NCBI GenBank assembly: GCA_028551475.1
Contig: CM052360.1
Coordinates: 26,482,682-26,546,681 of the forward strand
Length of the DNA stretch: 64,000 bases
Direction: 5' to 3'
Origin: Casuarina equisetifolia
Lineage: Eukaryota; Streptophyta; Magnoliopsida; Fagales; Casuarinaceae
The position numbers were made by a program, and so were the translations under genes. The notes beneath the pieces were generated by a model. That model did no database searches. It saw only the letters and a list, made by a program, of their open reading frames with translations, and was not told the DNA's origin. Numbering within the stretch: position 1 is the first letter of the stretch; the number at the start of each line of letters is the position of its first letter. This document shows positions 60,300 to 64,000 of the stretch, in pieces.

Positions 60300-60883
60300 T
60301 GTTGCGTGAAAAGATTAGGGAGATGGCGATAACAATGATTGCGTAAAAGCCCCTTTTATTTACCCGTGTGAATAAACGGTTACTTGGTGTGTGTGAGTCG
60401 TGAGTTATTAGTAAGTTATGTGCTTAGTGTTTTACGGGAGAGAGGGGCATGATGGATGAGGTGGTGAAATTGCCCTGAGGGGCAGTTTCCCACGACTAAA
60501 CGCAATAAAACATGTTTCATTGTTATCTCCAAAATATCTCTCTTTAGCAACATTAAATATATTAAATATACATATAAATGGAGAGCTAGAGGGGAGACTT
60601 AGCCAATTAATAAAATGTCCATACAAATAGCCAATTAATAAAATGTCCATACAAATAGCCAATTAATAAAATGTCCATACAAATAGCCTTACTCATCAAA
60701 GTCTATTAGATGGACAACGGCTTACACTAGCCAATACCATATATGCAAAAGGAGAATATATGTACAATATTTATACAATTAAATGGACCAATAAAATCAC
60801 ATTGCATCGCCACGGTAGGGAATGATTATTTATGCATCATTGATATAAGCCCACATTACATAGACTCATACAATGAGCCAACA
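60300..60883 (-). repeat. 3' LTR of the copia element
   Basis: The minus strand at 60901-60875 reads a polypurine tract (CCAAGTGGGAGAT) followed at once by TGTTGGCTCATTG, the usual copia PPT-LTR junction. The LTR start at 60883 is therefore well placed. The outer end near 60300 is a guess based on a terminal CA; the other LTR lies outside the window. Confidence 0.6.
60602..60685. repeat. 28-bp tandem repeat, three perfect units, in the LTR
   Basis: The unit GCCAATTAATAAAATGTCCA plus TACAAATA is repeated three times without a mismatch, followed by a partial start of a fourth. Confidence 0.95.
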
Positions 60884-61584
60884 ATCTCCCACTTGGGCTA
60901 TAGTAATGATCATAAAAACAAATAATACTACTAGTAGATTTTATATATATGAAAATAATTTTTAAAAACATTTTATGATGGTCCAGAAAATTCAGAAACA
61001 TCACTTATTGCTGATCTTGTCACATAAAGTTTCAAACTCAAAGATAATAGTGGTTATTATGCCATTTAGAGACACAACTCCCAAGATAGTCACAAGAGTT
61101 CTCCACTTTACGAACATAGATCTTATATGGTAGTGTGGTGGACGAGTAACACCACAAAAAAAATGTAGTGTTACCCTCCTATCAGTCCCATTCTCCTAAT
61201 GACCAGCGTCACCGACAAAACCGTCATAGGAGAATATCACTTCAAATGACAAATGTCATCGACAAATTGTCCTAGAAGGACATCCCAAGGTGACAAGATG
61301 TCATCGACAAACCGTCCCAGGAGAATATAAAATGTCTTGTGTAGGATACTCGAGTACATAAAATTTGTGTGCTACAAGACATTATAATATGACCACAATA
61401 ATGTGCCCTGGCCAAATGCTTAAGGTCGCACCTCCCTTAAGACTTTATAACCTGTCTTAAACAAGCACATATGTGTTTCACAAGTTTATGAAAATTAAAC
61501 AATAGACAGGTAACTAAGATATACATGCATCAATCAAAGTTTCATAACAATAAACAAACAAATGCTACAATGATATATAACAAT

Positions 61585-61685
61585 GAAGTGGGCATCAGCT
61601 CCCACTGAATAAAAGTGTTCAACAAACATTAATAGCTCCCACTGAGCAAAAGCATCAAAATGGAGAGCATAAGCTCCCACTAAAC
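61585..61685 (-). repeat. Triplicated polypurine-like word before the copia PPT
   Basis: On the minus strand AGTGGGAGCT occurs three times (near 61676, 61643 and 61597), each in a similar 35-45 base context. They lie between the end of pol and the true polypurine tract at about 60895. Confidence 0.7.
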
Positions 61686-64000
61686 AAAGGCATCAAATGA
61701 AGAACAAAGACCCATGCGATCAGCATGCTTTTGCAATACAGAAGGACTTAACCTTTTAGTAAGTGGGTCAGCTACCATGACATTTGTTCCAATGTGCTCC
61801 ACTGCAACTTCACTGTTCTTTACCCTCTCTTTAATTGTCAAAAATTTGATCTCTATGTGCTTGGCCCCTTTGATATTTCTATTGTCGTTGATAAATGACA
61901 CAGCAGCAGAATTATCACAATATAATTGAACGGGCCTTTCAATAAAATCAAGAGCAGTCAACAACTTTATAAGATTTTTCAACCAAATGGCTTGAACAGC
62001 CGCACCATAACAAGCCACAAACTCTGCATGCATGGTGGAGGATGTAATCAATGTCTGTTTAACGCTTTTCCATGACACTGCTCCACCTGCCATAATGAAA
62101 ACATAACCTGATGTGGATTTCAAATCATGCTTATCGCTTGCAAAATCTGCATTTGAATACCCAACAAGCTCCAAATCATCCACATGTCTATAAGTCAACA
62201 TATAATTCCTTGTTCCTTTCAGGTATCTCATAACCTTCTTGGCAGCAACCCAATGATCATGACCAGGGTTAGATTGAAATCTGCCAAGAGCTCCAGTGGC
62301 AAAAGCAATATTAGGTCTGGTGCAAACCTGTGCATACATGAAGCTACCTATTGCACTGGCATATGGTATTTTCTTCATAATTTCCTTATCAGCTTCACTT
62401 TGAGGGCATTGTAATTTATTCAGCTTGTCACTTCTAAGTATTGGTGCACTTCTAGGTTTACAATCTTGCATGTTAAACCTTACTAATACCTTATCAATAT
62501 ATGCTCTCTGAGAAAGACCTAACAGTTGACGTGAACGATCTCTATGGATCTCAATCCCGAGAACAAAGGAAGCTTCACTAAGGTCTTTCATATCAAACTA
62601 AGAAGACAATAATGTTTTAATTTCTCGAAGTAACCTCATATCCTTACATGCCAACAATATGTCATCAACATAAAAAATTAACAAAATTGGGGTACTCCCA
62701 CTGAACTTGGTATATATGCAACGATCCATTAAGTTCTCAACAAAGCCACACGAAGTGATAAAGCTATCAAATTTCAAGTACCATTGCCTCGAGGCTTGCT
62801 TAAGGCCATAAATAGATTTCTTTAGCTTACAAACAAACTTACTGGCATTATCTTTCACAAAACCCTCAGGTTGTTCCATATATACTTCTTTATCCAAGAC
62901 TCCATTTAAAAAGGCAGTCTTAACATCCATCTGGTGCAGTTCCATATCAAAATGAGTCACTAGTGCCATAACAATCCTAAATGAGTCTTTAGAGGATACT
63001 GGCGAAAAAGTCTCATCATAATCAACTTCATCTTTCTGTGTAAATCCCTTAGCAACCAATCTAGCCTTGAATCTGTCTATCTTTCCAGTGAAATCTTTCT
63101 TTGTTTTAAACACCCATTTGCAACCAAAAGGCTTGCATCCTTCAGGTCGCTCAACTAAATCCCAAACTTCATTATGCTTCATGGACTGCATTTCATCTTT
63201 CATAGCATTCAACCAAAATTCTGATTGTGGACTTGAAATAGCCTCGGAGTAAGTCACTGGATCCTATACAATCCCAATGTCATAATCATGTTCACCAAGA
63301 TATACCTCATAGTCAGGGTGGATAGCTGATCTCCTTTCTCTAGTAGATCTCCGAACTGGCGGAGTAATAGTATTTTGATCTTGAGCTTGCATTTTCACAA
63401 CTGGAACTTCATTAGTATCATGTTCTTGCACATCTGAATGTACTAGAACTGGTTCAACAGGTTGCATGCTCAATGAAGTAAAAGGATCAGCTTCAACACC
63501 CACATAGGTAATGCCTCCGCTCTTTGAGATCTGTGAACATTCAGCTTTTTCTGCAACATCAAGCTCTAAGAACTTAGCTGTTTGCGAATCCACAATTCTA
63601 GGACCTCCACCAGGGTTATAGAATCGATAGCCCTTGGAGTGCTCTAGGTAGGACACAAAATAACATCTAGTGGTTCGTGGATCTAACTTTCCTAGAGTCG
63701 GATTATACAATTTCACCTCCGCTAGACACCCCCAAACTTTAATATGGTTCAAACTAGGCTTGCGTCCCTTAAACAACTCAAACGGAGTCAGTTGAACTGC
63801 TTTAGTAGGAATGCAATTAAGAATATACATAGAAGTCTTTAAGGCTTCTCCCCATAGAAACTAGGGTAGATTACTCCCACTCATCATGCTTCTAACCATA
63901 TCTATCAAAGTTCTATTTCGCCTCTCAGCGACACCATTCTGTTCTGGGCTTCCTGGCATAGTGAATTGAGCTATTATGCTAGAATCTTGTAAATACTGAG

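Larger units (their letters stand above)
60300..64000 (-). mobile_element. Ty1/copia LTR retrotransposon, 3' part, broken
   Basis: The element runs on the minus strand and continues past the right edge of the window. Parts in element order: end of integrase and its C-terminal extension (64000 to about 63260), reverse transcriptase (about 63260-62600), connection and RNase H (about 62590-61680), a ~800-base non-coding stretch, a polypurine tract, and the 3' LTR (about 60883-60300). The integrase-RT-RNase H order defines the copia superfamily. Conserved words seen include KARLVAKGFTQ, MDVKTAFLNG, YGLKQ, YVDD, STSGYVF and TRPNIAFA. The coding region is broken in roughly three places, so this is a fossil, though its protein similarity is well preserved. 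Age cannot be judged without the other LTR. Confidence 0.92.

Noticed and set aside
60602-60685. CRISPR-like array of three 28-bp repeats
   Set aside because: Units are head-to-tail with no spacers, in a plant LTR; it is a simple tandem repeat.

Overview
The window is nuclear DNA from a flowering plant, very probably a woody eudicot. Supporting signs are AT-rich sequence, genes with GT-AG introns, and plant-specific families: an F-box protein, a CLC-c type chloride channel, a wall-associated receptor kinase (WAK) and DC1 zinc-finger-like proteins. Ty1/copia and miniature LTR elements lie between them. I cannot name the species.

Layout: 1-0.65 kb holds a broken fragment of an acidic W-D-F motif protein (minus). 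0.86-2.03 kb is an intact single-exon F-box gene (minus). About 4.5 kb starting inside that gene is tandemly duplicated at 7.87-12.06 kb. The second copy keeps only the F-box, and each copy contains two diverged repeats of a further ~1.2 kb unit. 13.72-20.24 kb is the best-supported gene, a seven-exon CLC-c chloride channel whose exons sum to 778 codons plus a stop. 23.84-28.25 kb is a WAK-like receptor kinase pseudogene interrupted by a 1.47 kb miniature LTR element with a clean 5-bp target duplication. A lone WAK EGF exon lies inverted at 29.2 kb. At 33.72-33.90 kb (minus) is a 59-codon gene for a secreted four-cysteine peptide, with a duplicated upstream region. 35.1 and 37.2-38.3 kb carry scrambled relics of the CLC gene.

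From 35.9 to 60 kb the window is a decaying DC1 cluster on the minus strand. It has one intact gene (45.27-47.12 kb, about ten DC1 modules), one large pseudogene (53.2-56.05 kb), three shorter relics, and several copies of the DC1 upstream region with no gene attached. Interspersed are a probable solo LTR (41.7-43.2 kb), a ~196 bp inverted-repeat MITE (50.76 kb) and two copies of one TRIM family (59.09 kb complete, 51.27 kb remnant). The right end (about 60.3-64 kb) is the 3' part of a broken Ty1/copia element on the minus strand.

The intact genes do not form a pathway. Three of the families (F-box, WAK, DC1) are fast-turnover families in plants and the window shows several stages of duplication and decay. 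I found no convincing previously undescribed multi-gene system. The least expected item is the small four-cysteine peptide gene.
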